DNA from: Winogradskyella helgolandensis
GTDB lineage: Bacteria; Bacteroidota; Bacteroidia; Flavobacteriales; Flavobacteriaceae
Reading direction: 5' to 3'
Length of the DNA stretch: 64,000 nucleotides
Assembly (NCBI RefSeq): GCF_013404085.1
Contig: NZ_JABFHO010000001.1
Location: 3,671,501 to 3,735,500 of the forward strand
Shown here: in pieces, positions 33,074-42,806 of the stretch
How positions within the stretch are numbered: the stretch's first letter is position 1
Layout: each line of letters opens with the position of its first letter
The notes under the pieces: model-generated
Told to the model about the DNA's origin: nothing
The model's database searches: none
What the model saw: only the letters and a program-made list of their open reading frames with translations
Position numbers and translations under genes: made by a program

Positions 33074-34711
33074 ATGGAAACGTTACTAAACAATTCAATT
33101 ATGAAAACTAGAGACCTCACAAAGTACGGACTGAAAGACACAAAAGCCCATTGGAACCTTTCACCCGAAGAATTACAACGCATTACTGTTGAAAAAGGCA
33201 TGGGAAAAGAAACAGCTAATGGTACACTTGCTGTAAATACAGGTAAATATACTGGCCGTTCACCTCAAGACCGTTTTATCGTAAAAGACGATTACACAGC
33301 AAATAAAGTTTGGTGGGGAAAAACCAACAAAGCTATTTCTCCTGATAATTTTGATAAATTACAAGAAGAAATTACCAACTATTTAAGCAATAAAGAAATC
33401 TATGTTAGAGATGCTTATGTATGTGCTGATCCTGAATACAAAACAAATGTTAGAACAGTTACCGAATTACCATGGTCTAACATGTTTACATATAATATGT
33501 TTTTAAGATCTGATGAATCTGAATTAGAAAATTTTGAAGAAGATTGGCTAGTACTTTGTGCGCCAGGTTATGAAGCACCAGACCCAAAAGCTGTTGGTTT
33601 ACGCCAAGGAAACTTCTCTATCTTAAACTTTACTAAGAAAATTGCTTTAGTAGGAGGTTCTGCTTATACAGGTGAAATTAAAAAAGGAATTTTCTCTTCA
33701 TTAAACTTTATTCTTCCTGTTGAAAGAGATGTTTTACCAATGCACTGTTCTGCCAATGTAGGTGAAGATGGTGATACTGCTATTTTCTTTGGATTATCAG
33801 GAACTGGAAAAACAACATTATCTGCCGATCCTAAACGTAAGTTAATTGGTGATGATGAACACGGTTGGACAGCAGAAAACAACATCTTTAATTTTGAAGG
33901 TGGTTGTTATGCAAAAGTTATTGACTTATCAGAAGAAAAAGAACCAGACATTTTTAGAGCGGTTAGACCAGGTGCTATCTTAGAGAACGTCGTTTTTAAA
34001 GACAACGGTGAAGTTGATTATTTAGACAGTAGTATTACACAAAATACACGTGTAAGTTACCCTATTTATCATATTGATAATATTCAGGAACCATCTTATG
34101 CTGGTAATCCAAAGAATATTTTCTTCTTAACTGCAGATGCATTTGGTGTATTACCTCCAGTATCTAAGTTAACACCAGGACAAGCAGCTTACCACTTTAT
34201 TTCTGGTTACACAGCTAAAGTAGCAGGTACAGAAGCAGGTATTACTGAACCAGTTCCATCATTCTCTGCATGTTTTGGAGAACCTTTTATGCCATTACAT
34301 CCAACAGTTTATGCTGAGATGTTAAGTAAAAAAATGCAAGATGCTGGTGTAAACGTTTGGTTAATAAACACAGGTTGGAGCGCAGGACCTTACGGAGTAG
34401 GTTCTCGTATAAAATTAAAATATACAAGAGCAATGATTACTGCCATTTTAGATGGGCAATTGGATAATGTTGAATATGAGCAACATCCAATATTTGGATT
34501 ATTTATGCCAAAAACATGTCCTAATGTTCCTGTAGAGATATTAGACCCAATGAATACTTGGGAAAATAAAGGGCAATACATCAGCAAATCAATTCAATTA
34601 GCGCATTCGTTCCACTTGAATTTTGAAAAATTTGCAAGCGAAGCTTCAGAACAAATTATTGAAGGAGGTCCATTAATTGATGAGCACCATCATTTACACG
34701 ATCACATTTAA
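33074..34711 (+). CDS. pckA: Phosphoenolpyruvate carboxykinase (ATP)
   Basis: 545 residues. It carries the substrate-binding GKYTGRSPQDRFIV, the ATP P-loop FGLSGTGKTTLS, the metal-binding IGDDEHGW and FNFEGGCYAKVIDL, and the late TRAMITAIL segment. It decarboxylates oxaloacetate to phosphoenolpyruvate with ATP, the entry to gluconeogenesis; under anoxia it can run in reverse to make ATP. The latter fits the upstream Fnr-like promoter. A start at the second Met (33101, MKTRDLTKYGL) is also possible. Terminated by the hairpin at 34729. Confidence 0.97.
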   Translation: METLLNNSIMKTRDLTKYGLKDTKAHWNLSPEELQRITVEKGMGKETANGTLAVNTGKYTGRSPQDRFIVKDDYTANKVWWGKTNKAISPDNFDKLQEEITNYLSNKEIYVRDAYVCADPEYKTNVRTVTELPWSNMFTYNMFLRSDESELENFEEDWLVLCAPGYEAPDPKAVGLRQGNFSILNFTKKIALVGGSAYTGEIKKGIFSSLNFILPVERDVLPMHCSANVGEDGDTAIFFGLSGTGKTTLSADPKRKLIGDDEHGWTAENNIFNFEGGCYAKVIDLSEEKEPDIFRAVRPGAILENVVFKDNGEVDYLDSSITQNTRVSYPIYHIDNIQEPSYAGNPKNIFFLTADAFGVLPPVSKLTPGQAAYHFISGYTAKVAGTEAGITEPVPSFSACFGEPFMPLHPTVYAEMLSKKMQDAGVNVWLINTGWSAGPYGVGSRIKLKYTRAMITAILDGQLDNVEYEQHPIFGLFMPKTCPNVPVEILDPMNTWENKGQYISKSIQLAHSFHLNFEKFASEASEQIIEGGPLIDEHHHLHDHI

Positions 34712-34728
34712 TATTTCCATGACTGAAA

Positions 34729-34750
34729 AAGAGCCCTAATTAGGGCTCTT
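34729..34750 (+). terminator. Terminator of pckA
   Basis: A perfect 9-bp stem AAGAGCCCT/AGGGCTCTT with a 4-nt AATT loop, followed by seven T, 17 bp after the stop codon. Confidence 0.9.
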
Positions 34751-34767
34751 TTTTTATTTAAATTATA

Positions 34768-35463
34768 ATGAAAAATCTCTTAAACATTATCTTAATTGTC
34801 TTTTTAGCCCAATCTCAATTAACTGCCCAAAATACAGCTGAAGATTATTTAGGGTCTTGGTATACCTTTGGTATTAATCATAAATTTACGGAACACTTCA
34901 GTATAACACCTTATGCAGAATTACATCTTTATGAAACCGCTTCAAATTATAATTTAACGTTTACTAGTCTTTCAGGAAATTATCATTTTAAACCTAACCA
35001 AACTATAAGTATTGCTTACGCTTTTTTAGATATTGATAGCGTTATAGATGAAGACAACCAACCCAACACCAAAGAAAACCGCATCTATGAGCAATATAGT
35101 TACCTACACAAAACAGGAAGGTTTAGTATTCAACATCGTTTTAGATTGGAGCAGCGCTTTTTAAAATTAGCAGACCAACATAACATGCAGAATAGATTGC
35201 GTTATCGATTGGGTCTAAAATATCCAATTAACACAACTTTATTTTTAGCTTTAAAAGATGAACCGTTTGTAAACTTTCAAGATCAGATGTTTCATGAGAA
35301 TCGTTTTTTTATTGGCATTGGATTTAACCTTTTAAAAAATACAATTCTTGAAGTTGATTACTTTAAGCATCACATTAATAAAAACAATCTCAATCGTATT
35401 CAGATTAGTATCACTATCAACACTAACTCAAAACCACCTAAGACTATTTCAACGCCTTTATAG
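34768..35463 (+). CDS. DUF2490 outer-membrane-type protein
   Basis: 231 residues with signal peptide ending LTAQN. The remainder has alternating beta-strand patterns (NHKFTEHFSITPYAELHLYE, FSIQHRFRLEQRFL), typical of DUF2490 beta-barrel proteins of the outer membrane. It starts 17 bp after the pckA terminator. Its 3' end overlaps the convergent trans-sulfuration gene by 20 bp. Function unknown. Confidence 0.82.
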   Translation: MKNLLNIILIVFLAQSQLTAQNTAEDYLGSWYTFGINHKFTEHFSITPYAELHLYETASNYNLTFTSLSGNYHFKPNQTISIAYAFLDIDSVIDEDNQPNTKENRIYEQYSYLHKTGRFSIQHRFRLEQRFLKLADQHNMQNRLRYRLGLKYPINTTLFLALKDEPFVNFQDQMFHENRFFIGIGFNLLKNTILEVDYFKHHINKNNLNRIQISITINTNSKPPKTISTPL

Positions 35464-36595
35464 CCTGATTAATATCGTGTTTTATATCCTTAGTTTCTTC
35501 AATACCAACTGAAAAACGAATTAATTGATTGGTGATTCCAACAGCATCACGTTCGTCTTGTGTTAGCAAAGCATGCGAAGTTAAATATGGAGATAGCATT
35601 GTGCTTTCAACTCCTGCTAAACTCATAGATGATTTAATCAATTTTAATTGTTTTTGAAACTGAAGTGCATCTATATCGTCCGTTAATTCAAAAGATAGCA
35701 TCGCACCAAATCCACTCATTTGAGATTTAGCTAATTTATAGTCTGGATGCGACTTTAAACCTGGATAATATACTTTAGAAACTTTAGAATGCTTCTCTAA
35801 CCATTTGGCCAACTTCATGGCATTTTTAGTTTGTGCTTTTACACGCAAGCCTAAAGTTTTCATGCTACGCTCTAACATCCAAACCGTCATATCACTCAAA
35901 TTTCCGCCTAGGTTTTTACCAACATTCCAAATACGTTCTATATGTTCATTAGAACTTGCAACTGCGCCAGCCAAAATATCACTATGACCACCAAAATATT
36001 TTGTAGCAGAATGCATCACCATATCTATCCCTAAGTCTAATGGTTTCTGATTTACAGGTGAAGCAAACGTATTATCGATTGACGTAAAAATACTTTTCGA
36101 TTTACCCAGTTGGGCAATGGCCTTTATATCTGTAATTGTCAACAAAGGGTTTGAAGGTGTTTCAATATGAATCAATTTTGTATTGGGTTGAATTGCAGCT
36201 TCAAAATCCTCAACGTTATAACCATTGGTAAAGGTGTACTCAATTCCGTATTTTGGAAATTCTTCTTTTATAAAATTTAAGGTGCCACCATATAAAGTAT
36301 TCTGAACCACTAAATGATCGCCTTGTCTTAAAAATGCTAAAAACATGGTGCTAATTGCCGCCATACCCGAACCGAAAATCAATGCAGCGTCCGTATGCTC
36401 TAAAGCAGCAATTTTTTTAGATAAATGTTCTTGATTTGGTGTGTTAAAATAACGCGGATATCGTTTTACATCGACATCTAAAAACTCGTAAGACGAGCTT
36501 AAATACATTGGTGACACGGCACCTTTAAATTGTTCATCTTTTACCTCACCAATATGTGTGCAAATGGTATTTAAGCCTAGTTTGTTCTTAGACAT
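35444..36595 (-). CDS. PLP-dependent trans-sulfuration enzyme (cystathionine gamma-synthase/lyase or methionine gamma-lyase)
   Basis: 383 residues of the Cys/Met metabolism PLP family. It carries ALIFGSGMAAISTMFLAFL, the cofactor-stacking Tyr region TLYGGTLNF, IDNTFASPVNQKPLDLGID and the PLP lysine in MHSATKYFGGHSD. The C-terminal domain has SLAGVESTMLSPYLTSH. Sequence alone does not decide between cystathionine gamma-synthase, gamma-lyase and methionine gamma-lyase. It is monocistronic and convergent with the DUF2490 gene. Confidence 0.9.
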   Translation of the reverse strand: MSKNKLGLNTICTHIGEVKDEQFKGAVSPMYLSSSYEFLDVDVKRYPRYFNTPNQEHLSKKIAALEHTDAALIFGSGMAAISTMFLAFLRQGDHLVVQNTLYGGTLNFIKEEFPKYGIEYTFTNGYNVEDFEAAIQPNTKLIHIETPSNPLLTITDIKAIAQLGKSKSIFTSIDNTFASPVNQKPLDLGIDMVMHSATKYFGGHSDILAGAVASSNEHIERIWNVGKNLGGNLSDMTVWMLERSMKTLGLRVKAQTKNAMKLAKWLEKHSKVSKVYYPGLKSHPDYKLAKSQMSGFGAMLSFELTDDIDALQFQKQLKLIKSSMSLAGVESTMLSPYLTSHALLTQDERDAVGITNQLIRFSVGIEETKDIKHDINQAIKALK

Positions 36596-36656
36596 AATTT
36601 ATAATTTAAGTATTTATAAAATTAGCTTTTTTGAAGCACTAAAGAAAGTATTTAAC

Positions 36657-37523
36657 TTATTTACAAGCACTATAGTCTATTAAAACTTCGTGATTATTAT
36701 TGTATAGCTTCAAACTATTATCATGATAAAGTTCATAAAACCAACCAAATGGCTCGCCTTCAACCTTATATATTTTTGCGTTTTTTGAAATAGTAATTAA
36801 TAGTAATTTTTTAAGGTATTCACCTTTTCTTGAATATATGATACCATTAGATAGTTTTATAAATTCAAAACAGCGCTCTTCTACCATGTTTTTGAAAGGC
36901 TGAATGAACCAAGAACCAATTACTTCTACCGTTTCAAGTTTTCTTAATTCTTTTTGATTTTCATATATAGAATTAAGCCTATCTATAATCGAATCATTAG
37001 GTAATTTATTTAATTTTTCAACAAGTTGCGGATACATTTTTTCTTTATTGAGCATCGAATAGTCATAAAATGGTAACGATACGTTTTCTAACTCATAAGC
37101 CAAATTTTTGCTACTTAATACATCACCTTCATTGCCTAGTGCTAAACGCTCATTAATAATTGACCATAGCGGAAGACTTGCTCTTGCTAGGTAGTTATGC
37201 GCCTGATTCATGGTTGGCGTTATATTATTTATAGTATGTGCTTTCGATTTATGAATTTCAAACATTAGAGCAGTGCGAATCATATTACTGATAGAAAGCG
37301 AATCATAAACTGTAATATTTGTTACCGGAAGGTTTAACAAAGTGTCTTGATCTATAACGTAAATTTCTGACCAGTAATCCTTAATAGCTTCTTCAGATTT
37401 TAAATTTAAAATCTCGTTTCTGTATTTTTCAACTGGAATTTGAGCTACGACATTAAAGAAATTCAGTATTAGTGTTATTAATATAAGTATGCACTTCTCA
37501 AAACTTATCTTTATATGACGCAT
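36657..37523 (-). CDS. Hypothetical secreted protein
   Basis: 288 residues with a signal peptide (MRHIKISFEKCILILITLIL... ending VVAQ). The mature part is mostly helical. Its C-terminal end has a beta pattern (ETVEVIGSWFIQPFKNMVEE, then VEGEPFGWFYELYHDNSLK). No family recognised. It is flanked by the trans-sulfuration and CcsBA genes in the same direction, with a terminator separating it from the latter. Confidence 0.7.
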   Translation of the reverse strand: MRHIKISFEKCILILITLILNFFNVVAQIPVEKYRNEILNLKSEEAIKDYWSEIYVIDQDTLLNLPVTNITVYDSLSISNMIRTALMFEIHKSKAHTINNITPTMNQAHNYLARASLPLWSIINERLALGNEGDVLSSKNLAYELENVSLPFYDYSMLNKEKMYPQLVEKLNKLPNDSIIDRLNSIYENQKELRKLETVEVIGSWFIQPFKNMVEERCFEFIKLSNGIIYSRKGEYLKKLLLITISKNAKIYKVEGEPFGWFYELYHDNSLKLYNNNHEVLIDYSACK

Positions 37524-37590
37524 ACCTAACTTTTCTTTTTGACAGGTAAATTTACTAAAAAAGGCCGCAACTTATCAGAAACTTAAAACA

Positions 37591-37630
37591 AAAATTGGTT
37601 GATAAATACTCATATTCATCAACCAATTTT
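37591..37630 (-). terminator. Terminator of the CcsBA gene
   Basis: Arms AAAATTGGTTGAT (37591-37603) and ATCAACCAATTTT (37618-37630) form a 13-bp perfect stem with a 14-nt loop. On the minus strand it is followed by a T-rich run. It lies 28 bp after the ccsBA stop. Confidence 0.75.
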
Positions 37631-37657
37631 AGAATAAATTTTTAAAGTCTTAACTTT

Positions 37658-40600
37658 TTATTTGTAATGCTTTTTATATTTTATATAAGAAAAGACACCT
37701 AATAATGTAATGATACCAAGCGTTATTGCAATAAACTGAAAACTTAATATTTGATCTCCACTAGCATAAGAATGCAATCCTGCGAGGTAGAAATTTACAC
37801 CAAAATACGTCATTAAAATACTTCCAAAGGCTATAATTGACATTAAGTTATAAATCCATTTCCCTCGTAATCCAGGAACTAAACGCATGTGGATTACAAA
37901 GGCATAAATCATAATACTAATAAGTGCCCAAGTTTCTTTTGGATCCCAACCCCAATATCTTCCCCAACTTTCGTTTGCCCACATACCACCAAGAAAATTC
38001 CCAATAGTTAATAAGACTAAACCTACAGTTAATGCCATTTCGTTTATAATGGCTAATTCTTTAATATTAATGAGCATACGCTCTTTATTCTCTTTGTTCG
38101 TAAAAATCATTAATAATAACGACACCACACCCAAAATCATTCCTAAAGTAAATGGCCCATAACTAGCAACAATTACAGAAACATGTATCATTAACCAATA
38201 ACCTTGTAATACAGGTTGAAGATTTGCAATAGCAGGATCCATCCAATTCCAGTGTGCAATCATTAAAATCATGGAGGTTACGAAAGCTCCCGCTGCAACT
38301 GTTAAACTCGACGTTGTTATTTTTCCTAAAATTGACTTCGAAGTTCCTGAACGATCTTTTTTCATTGTGACACCAACAATAAATCCAAATAACATGGTTG
38401 ACCAAGCCACATAAATCATAGATTCATAAGCATCACTCCATGGTGCATGACCAGATAAATACCATCTCCAAATTAAACCTAAAGTGTGTAGCACAAAAAA
38501 TAAAGCAACAATACCTAATAATACATTAATCGCCATCTTAAGCTCTTTGCTTTTATAGTTGAAAATTTGAATAATGATTAAAACAAACAAGAGCGTCGCA
38601 GCATACATATACCAGCTAAACAAACGCTTAAAAATATCGTAATCGTTGTATAGTATTTCGGAATTAATTTTGTCATCACTCAACATGACTTCACTTCCAA
38701 AACGTTGTTGTGTCTTTTTAATCCCTTCAAGTAATTCTTCAGCTTTAGAATAATCACCTGTCTGTTTGGCATTATTTAAAGTAACTAAATAAGCGCTAAA
38801 CCCATTATTGATAAAATTGCCATATAGGCTATCTTCTATTTTTTCTCTATAATCTTGTTCTCTAAAGTCTAATGACGAAATCCATTTGTTATTTTCATCA
38901 TTAGGAACCGGAAAAATTTTAATAGAACGGCCTTCAATAGCATTGTATAACAAATTCACTCTAGAATCCGCTTCCTTCACTTCTTTTTGGAATCCATTAG
39001 GTACCTGCACTCTATAGGCTTCTTCTAAATAGGGTGCTAATTTGTAACGCCCTTCTGGTGTAAAATAATCTACAAGTCTCGAATATTTATCATCATAACT
39101 GACACCTATGATATCTCTTATAGAATCTGCTTTTCTAGGTTTTAAATAAATGATTGGCACATTGTACCAAAGCATTGGACTTTCTTGAATAGAAAGAAAT
39201 ACTTGATCGGCATCAAAATCTTCATAAACATCACTTTTACTTAATTTACGAAGCATCTCAGAAGCATACGTATGCATTGGCATCATACGACCACTGTAAT
39301 CTTGAATGACCATTTTTGAAAACTTAGCAGCATGCTCCTTTGGAGTAATATGAACGCTTAGAATAGAATCAATTTGTTCTTTTCCTGTTTTATTTTGATG
39401 ATCATGTCCATCATCATCTGTATGCACTTGAGAAAAGCCAGAAAAACTGATTAAAAGCAAAATCATAGTCATCATTTTTGCTTTCTTCTCTTTCAACTTA
39501 GCCAACTTTTTTCTTATATCATCGAATCTTGTGTTTTTCACGAATAGAATAGCGAGCATAGATAAGTATAATAGTATATATCCAGCATACGTAATGTAGG
39601 TTCCCCAAAAATCATGATTTACAGACAAAACCGTTCCTTTTTCATCTGGATGAAAACTGGCTTGAAAGAAACGATACCCTTTATGATCTAAAACATGGTT
39701 CATAAATACACGATAATCAAAATCACCATCTTCTTTATCTAAAACCGTTATTTTACTTTCGTAAGATGAATAAGCCTTTTCCGTACCTGGATATTTTTCT
39801 GCAATAAAATCATTCAGTTTAATTTCGAAAGGCAACTTTAATAATTTAGGACCGTATTGCAATGCCAATTCTAGGCCACCAACTTTAAATTCCTTCATGG
39901 CAGTATAATTACCTGGGCCACCAATAATGCCTACTTCTTTTGTATCTCCATTTGCTGTTACACTTAAAATAAGTCCGTCTGGATCTGCCTTAGTTTTTAA
40001 AAGTTCTGGTTTTTTTACAATTCCAAAATCACCTTTTACAATAGGTTTTGGCATTACAAGCTGCATGTTCCCAATAATATACCTAGACCTTAAGATTAAA
40101 GGTTGCAGACTGTCCTTAACTAACTTTCCTGTAGCACGCGTTGCCATCGTCATATACTCACCATCATAAGGAGAATTAATGGTCAATCCGTTTTCTGTCT
40201 CCATAATATTAATAGCACCTTCTTGAAACTTATTTAAAGACACCAACACATTGTGAAGATTTGCAACTTTTCCATCTTCTAAAAAGTGATTATGTGGACC
40301 ACTTGAACCTGCTTCAACGACTTTTAAATAGCGTTTTCCCGTTTCATTGGGTATGATATCCTCTTCCGCACCTTCTATAAATTTCTCGAGTTTAATAGTA
40401 ACTTCGGTATCTCCATAATCAAACGTTTTTTCAAATTCATTATCTAGTCGCGGAGAAAAATCAACATGCTCCTCTATTCTACGTTGCTGTAATTGACCAC
40501 CAACAGTATAATTACCAATAATGCGTCCACCGATATATGTTTTCTGGGAAAAGAATTCACTTTCTGTGTCTCCTTCTCGTATTGGCATCATCCCTTCAAA

Positions 40601-40909
40601 ACCGACATAACGCGTAATAAATGCTCCAAGAAGAATAAGAATAAAGGACAAGTGTAAAATTAAGGTTGCCCATTTCTCTTTTTTATAAAGTCTGAATCTA
40701 TAAATATTACCAATAAAGTTGATGACAAAAAACACCATTATCGCTTCAAACCACCACGTATTATAAATTAATGTTCTGGTATATGGTGTGGGAGAAGTTT
40801 CCATATTTCGATCCAAAATAGTCCCAACTGCCATGGCGACGGCAAAGGCAATAAATAAGAAAGCAGTGAGTCTTGTAGAGAATAGGAAATTAGCGATTTT
40901 CTTTTGCAT
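37658..40909 (-). CDS. ccsA: Fused ResB-CcsA cytochrome c maturation protein
   Basis: 1083 residues. The N-terminal third is ResB-like: helices near residues 10-30, 50-68 and 80-100, a large periplasmic domain, and a helix near 440-460. A hydrophobic segment follows (MTMILLLISFSGFSQ, about 477-492), then a His/Asp-rich stretch (HTDDDGHDHQ) and a ~220-residue extracytoplasmic domain. The C-terminal third is CcsA, with the haem-handling motif WGRYWGWDPKETWALIS and HMRLVPGLRGKW. System II proteins of this type carry haem across the membrane and attach it to apocytochromes. The inner hydrophobic segment resembles a signal peptide and may mark an old gene junction. Confidence 0.93.
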   Translation of the reverse strand: MQKKIANFLFSTRLTAFLFIAFAVAMAVGTILDRNMETSPTPYTRTLIYNTWWFEAIMVFFVINFIGNIYRFRLYKKEKWATLILHLSFILILLGAFITRYVGFEGMMPIREGDTESEFFSQKTYIGGRIIGNYTVGGQLQQRRIEEHVDFSPRLDNEFEKTFDYGDTEVTIKLEKFIEGAEEDIIPNETGKRYLKVVEAGSSGPHNHFLEDGKVANLHNVLVSLNKFQEGAINIMETENGLTINSPYDGEYMTMATRATGKLVKDSLQPLILRSRYIIGNMQLVMPKPIVKGDFGIVKKPELLKTKADPDGLILSVTANGDTKEVGIIGGPGNYTAMKEFKVGGLELALQYGPKLLKLPFEIKLNDFIAEKYPGTEKAYSSYESKITVLDKEDGDFDYRVFMNHVLDHKGYRFFQASFHPDEKGTVLSVNHDFWGTYITYAGYILLYLSMLAILFVKNTRFDDIRKKLAKLKEKKAKMMTMILLLISFSGFSQVHTDDDGHDHQNKTGKEQIDSILSVHITPKEHAAKFSKMVIQDYSGRMMPMHTYASEMLRKLSKSDVYEDFDADQVFLSIQESPMLWYNVPIIYLKPRKADSIRDIIGVSYDDKYSRLVDYFTPEGRYKLAPYLEEAYRVQVPNGFQKEVKEADSRVNLLYNAIEGRSIKIFPVPNDENNKWISSLDFREQDYREKIEDSLYGNFINNGFSAYLVTLNNAKQTGDYSKAEELLEGIKKTQQRFGSEVMLSDDKINSEILYNDYDIFKRLFSWYMYAATLLFVLIIIQIFNYKSKELKMAINVLLGIVALFFVLHTLGLIWRWYLSGHAPWSDAYESMIYVAWSTMLFGFIVGVTMKKDRSGTSKSILGKITTSSLTVAAGAFVTSMILMIAHWNWMDPAIANLQPVLQGYWLMIHVSVIVASYGPFTLGMILGVVSLLLMIFTNKENKERMLINIKELAIINEMALTVGLVLLTIGNFLGGMWANESWGRYWGWDPKETWALISIMIYAFVIHMRLVPGLRGKWIYNLMSIIAFGSILMTYFGVNFYLAGLHSYASGDQILSFQFIAITLGIITLLGVFSYIKYKKHYK

Positions 40910-41009
40910 AGCTATAGGCTTTTTAAGCGCTGCAAAGATATGTTTTTTTAATTATTACTAGTTTCAGAACGGGTGCTAAAACATGTTAAAATTACACCCA
41001 AGAAACTAT

Positions 41010-41459
41010 TTAACTTTTTAAATTTGATTTAAGCAATTTATTTTGCTCAGCCATTAATTCTTTTAAATCGGACAACAACTGAATATCTTTAGGTGTCACT
41101 ACTGTTACGTCTTTAGTATCTTGAGCTTTATTCCGTAGTCTATTCATAAATTTTACAATTATAAAAACCGTAAAACCAATGATCATAAAGTCTAAAAATA
41201 CTTCAGATAATTTGCCATAAGCTACAGCAACTTCACTTGTAGTAATTGTGCCGGAAGCATCAGTGATTGCATCGCGTAAGACTAATTTTTTATCACCAAA
41301 ATTAACTCCGTCTGTTAATAAAGATAAAGGTGGCAAAATAACTTGCTTTGCTAGTACGTCTATAACTTTATTGAAGGCTGCTCCGATAATGATACCAATT
41401 GCCATATCCATCATGTTTCCTTTTACTGCAAATTCCTTAAATTCTTTTAGAAGCTTCAT
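41010..41459 (-). CDS. mscL: Large-conductance mechanosensitive channel MscL
   Basis: 149 residues. It carries the N-terminal amphipathic helix and pore helix FKEFAVKGNMMDMAIGIIIGAAFNKVI, a periplasmic loop, TM2 near 85-105 (FLDFMIIGFTVFIIVKFMNRL) and a C-terminal charged helix. It acts as an emergency valve opening at high membrane tension. Length is slightly above the usual 130-140 because of a longer loop and tail. Confidence 0.95.
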   Translation of the reverse strand: MKLLKEFKEFAVKGNMMDMAIGIIIGAAFNKVIDVLAKQVILPPLSLLTDGVNFGDKKLVLRDAITDASGTITTSEVAVAYGKLSEVFLDFMIIGFTVFIIVKFMNRLRNKAQDTKDVTVVTPKDIQLLSDLKELMAEQNKLLKSNLKS

Positions 41460-41521
41460 ATGTTATTTTATGTGTGTTTAAATTTTTAAAAATCGCTAAT
41501 TTAAAATATGCTTTTAAATGA

Positions 41522-41911
41522 TTAGCCTTTTCTTGCCGCAAAAATGTTCATATACATAAAAGTGCCCATCTTACGAGCACGACGTTTAGCATTTTCGGCA
41601 TAATCTCCTTCAAATAATTCATTTATGGTCTCAAACCATAAATTTAACCACAAGCCAAAATGCAATTCGGTAATACTATGATTAAAAGCAGCATCTACTT
41701 TGGTGTGTGCTTCCAACGGATTACCATAATATTTGGTTTTTAGAAATAAACTCGATTCCCAAAACGTAGTAAGATGCTCTAAATGCTGCTCCCAATCTTT
41801 AATAGTTTCATTGAAAAATGGGCCTAATTTTTCGTCTTTCCTTACCTTTTCGTAAAATTTGGAAACTAATAAGAATATGTCTTCTCTGTTTTTTATGTCT
41901 GATTTTTTCAT
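41522..41911 (-). CDS. Group III truncated haemoglobin
   Basis: 129 residues. The 2-on-2 globin pattern is F-Y-E-K-V-R-K-D near residue 20, FFNETIKDWEQHLEHLTTFWESSLF with the distal region, and the proximal-histidine segment around EAHTKVDAAFNHSITELHFGLWLNLW. The YAENAKRRARKMGTFM tail is typical of group III. Group III globins are thought to handle oxygen or NO at low concentration. No Fnr-like box of the local type was found upstream. Confidence 0.9.
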   Translation of the reverse strand: MKKSDIKNREDIFLLVSKFYEKVRKDEKLGPFFNETIKDWEQHLEHLTTFWESSLFLKTKYYGNPLEAHTKVDAAFNHSITELHFGLWLNLWFETINELFEGDYAENAKRRARKMGTFMYMNIFAARKG

Positions 41912-41994
41912 CTTGATACGATATGTTACCCAAAGTTATCCTTTTAATCGCATTCTTGTGATTCTAAAATAAGAAATCTTAGTATTTTTACACC

Positions 41995-42798
41995 ATGATA
42001 TCAGTTATATTACTAGGAGCTGGCAATGTTGCCACACATTTATATAAAGCCTTTTCAAATTCAGAAAACATTTCGATTACACAGTGGTATAATCGTACAC
42101 GTGCTTCCATTTCGTCTTATGCCAATGAGGTTGACATTACAGATTCTTTAGATGAATTAAAAGAAGCCGACATCTATATTATGGCTATTAGCGATGATAG
42201 TATTGAGCAGTTTTCTACAGATTTACCATTTACAAACCGGTTTGTTATTCATACTTCTGGAAGCGTCGCCATGCACGATATAGATAAGAAGAACAAAATT
42301 GGTGTTTTCTATCCTTTGCAGACATTCTCTAAAGATGCTGAAATCGATTTTACAGAAGTCCCAATTTGTATTGAAGTTTATGAAAAAGAGAACCTTCAAC
42401 TCTTGAAGGATTTAGCAAAAGCTGTAGGTTGCAAACCTCATAAAATTACAACCGAACAACGTCAAACCCTTCATCTAGCAGCTGTTTTTGTTAATAATTT
42501 CACGAATCAATTATATAGAATTGGTCATGAAATTTGTGAAACTAAAAATATCGAATTTGAAATCTTACATCCATTAATTGAGGAAACAGCAAAAAAAATT
42601 CAGCAAATGTCACCTTTTATGGCCCAAACAGGACCCGCAAAACGAAACGATAAAAAAACCATAAAAAGACAGCTTAAATTGATTGAAAAAGAAGAACATG
42701 AATCGATTTATAAATTGTTAACGACATCAATAAAAAAAACACATAATGTTTCTAACTTTAGACCAAGAAAAGGGAAAGCTGAAACTAATTTAAAGTAG
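41995..42798 (+). CDS. Rossmann-fold / DUF2520 protein
   Basis: 267 residues. The N-terminal NAD(P)-binding fold has VILLGAGNVATHLYKAF (GxGxxA) and DSLDELKEADIYIMAISDDSI; the C-terminal helical DUF2520 domain has LHLAAVFVNNFTNQLYRIG. It resembles pyrroline-5-carboxylate reductase or 6-phosphogluconate-dehydrogenase-type enzymes, but the substrate is unknown. First gene of the run to the Maf gene, starting 8 bp before the KdsC-like gene. Confidence 0.88.
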   Translation: MISVILLGAGNVATHLYKAFSNSENISITQWYNRTRASISSYANEVDITDSLDELKEADIYIMAISDDSIEQFSTDLPFTNRFVIHTSGSVAMHDIDKKNKIGVFYPLQTFSKDAEIDFTEVPICIEVYEKENLQLLKDLAKAVGCKPHKITTEQRQTLHLAAVFVNNFTNQLYRIGHEICETKNIEFEILHPLIEETAKKIQQMSPFMAQTGPAKRNDKKTIKRQLKLIEKEEHESIYKLLTTSIKKTHNVSNFRPRKGKAETNLK

Positions 42799-42806
42799 AA
42801 TAACCA

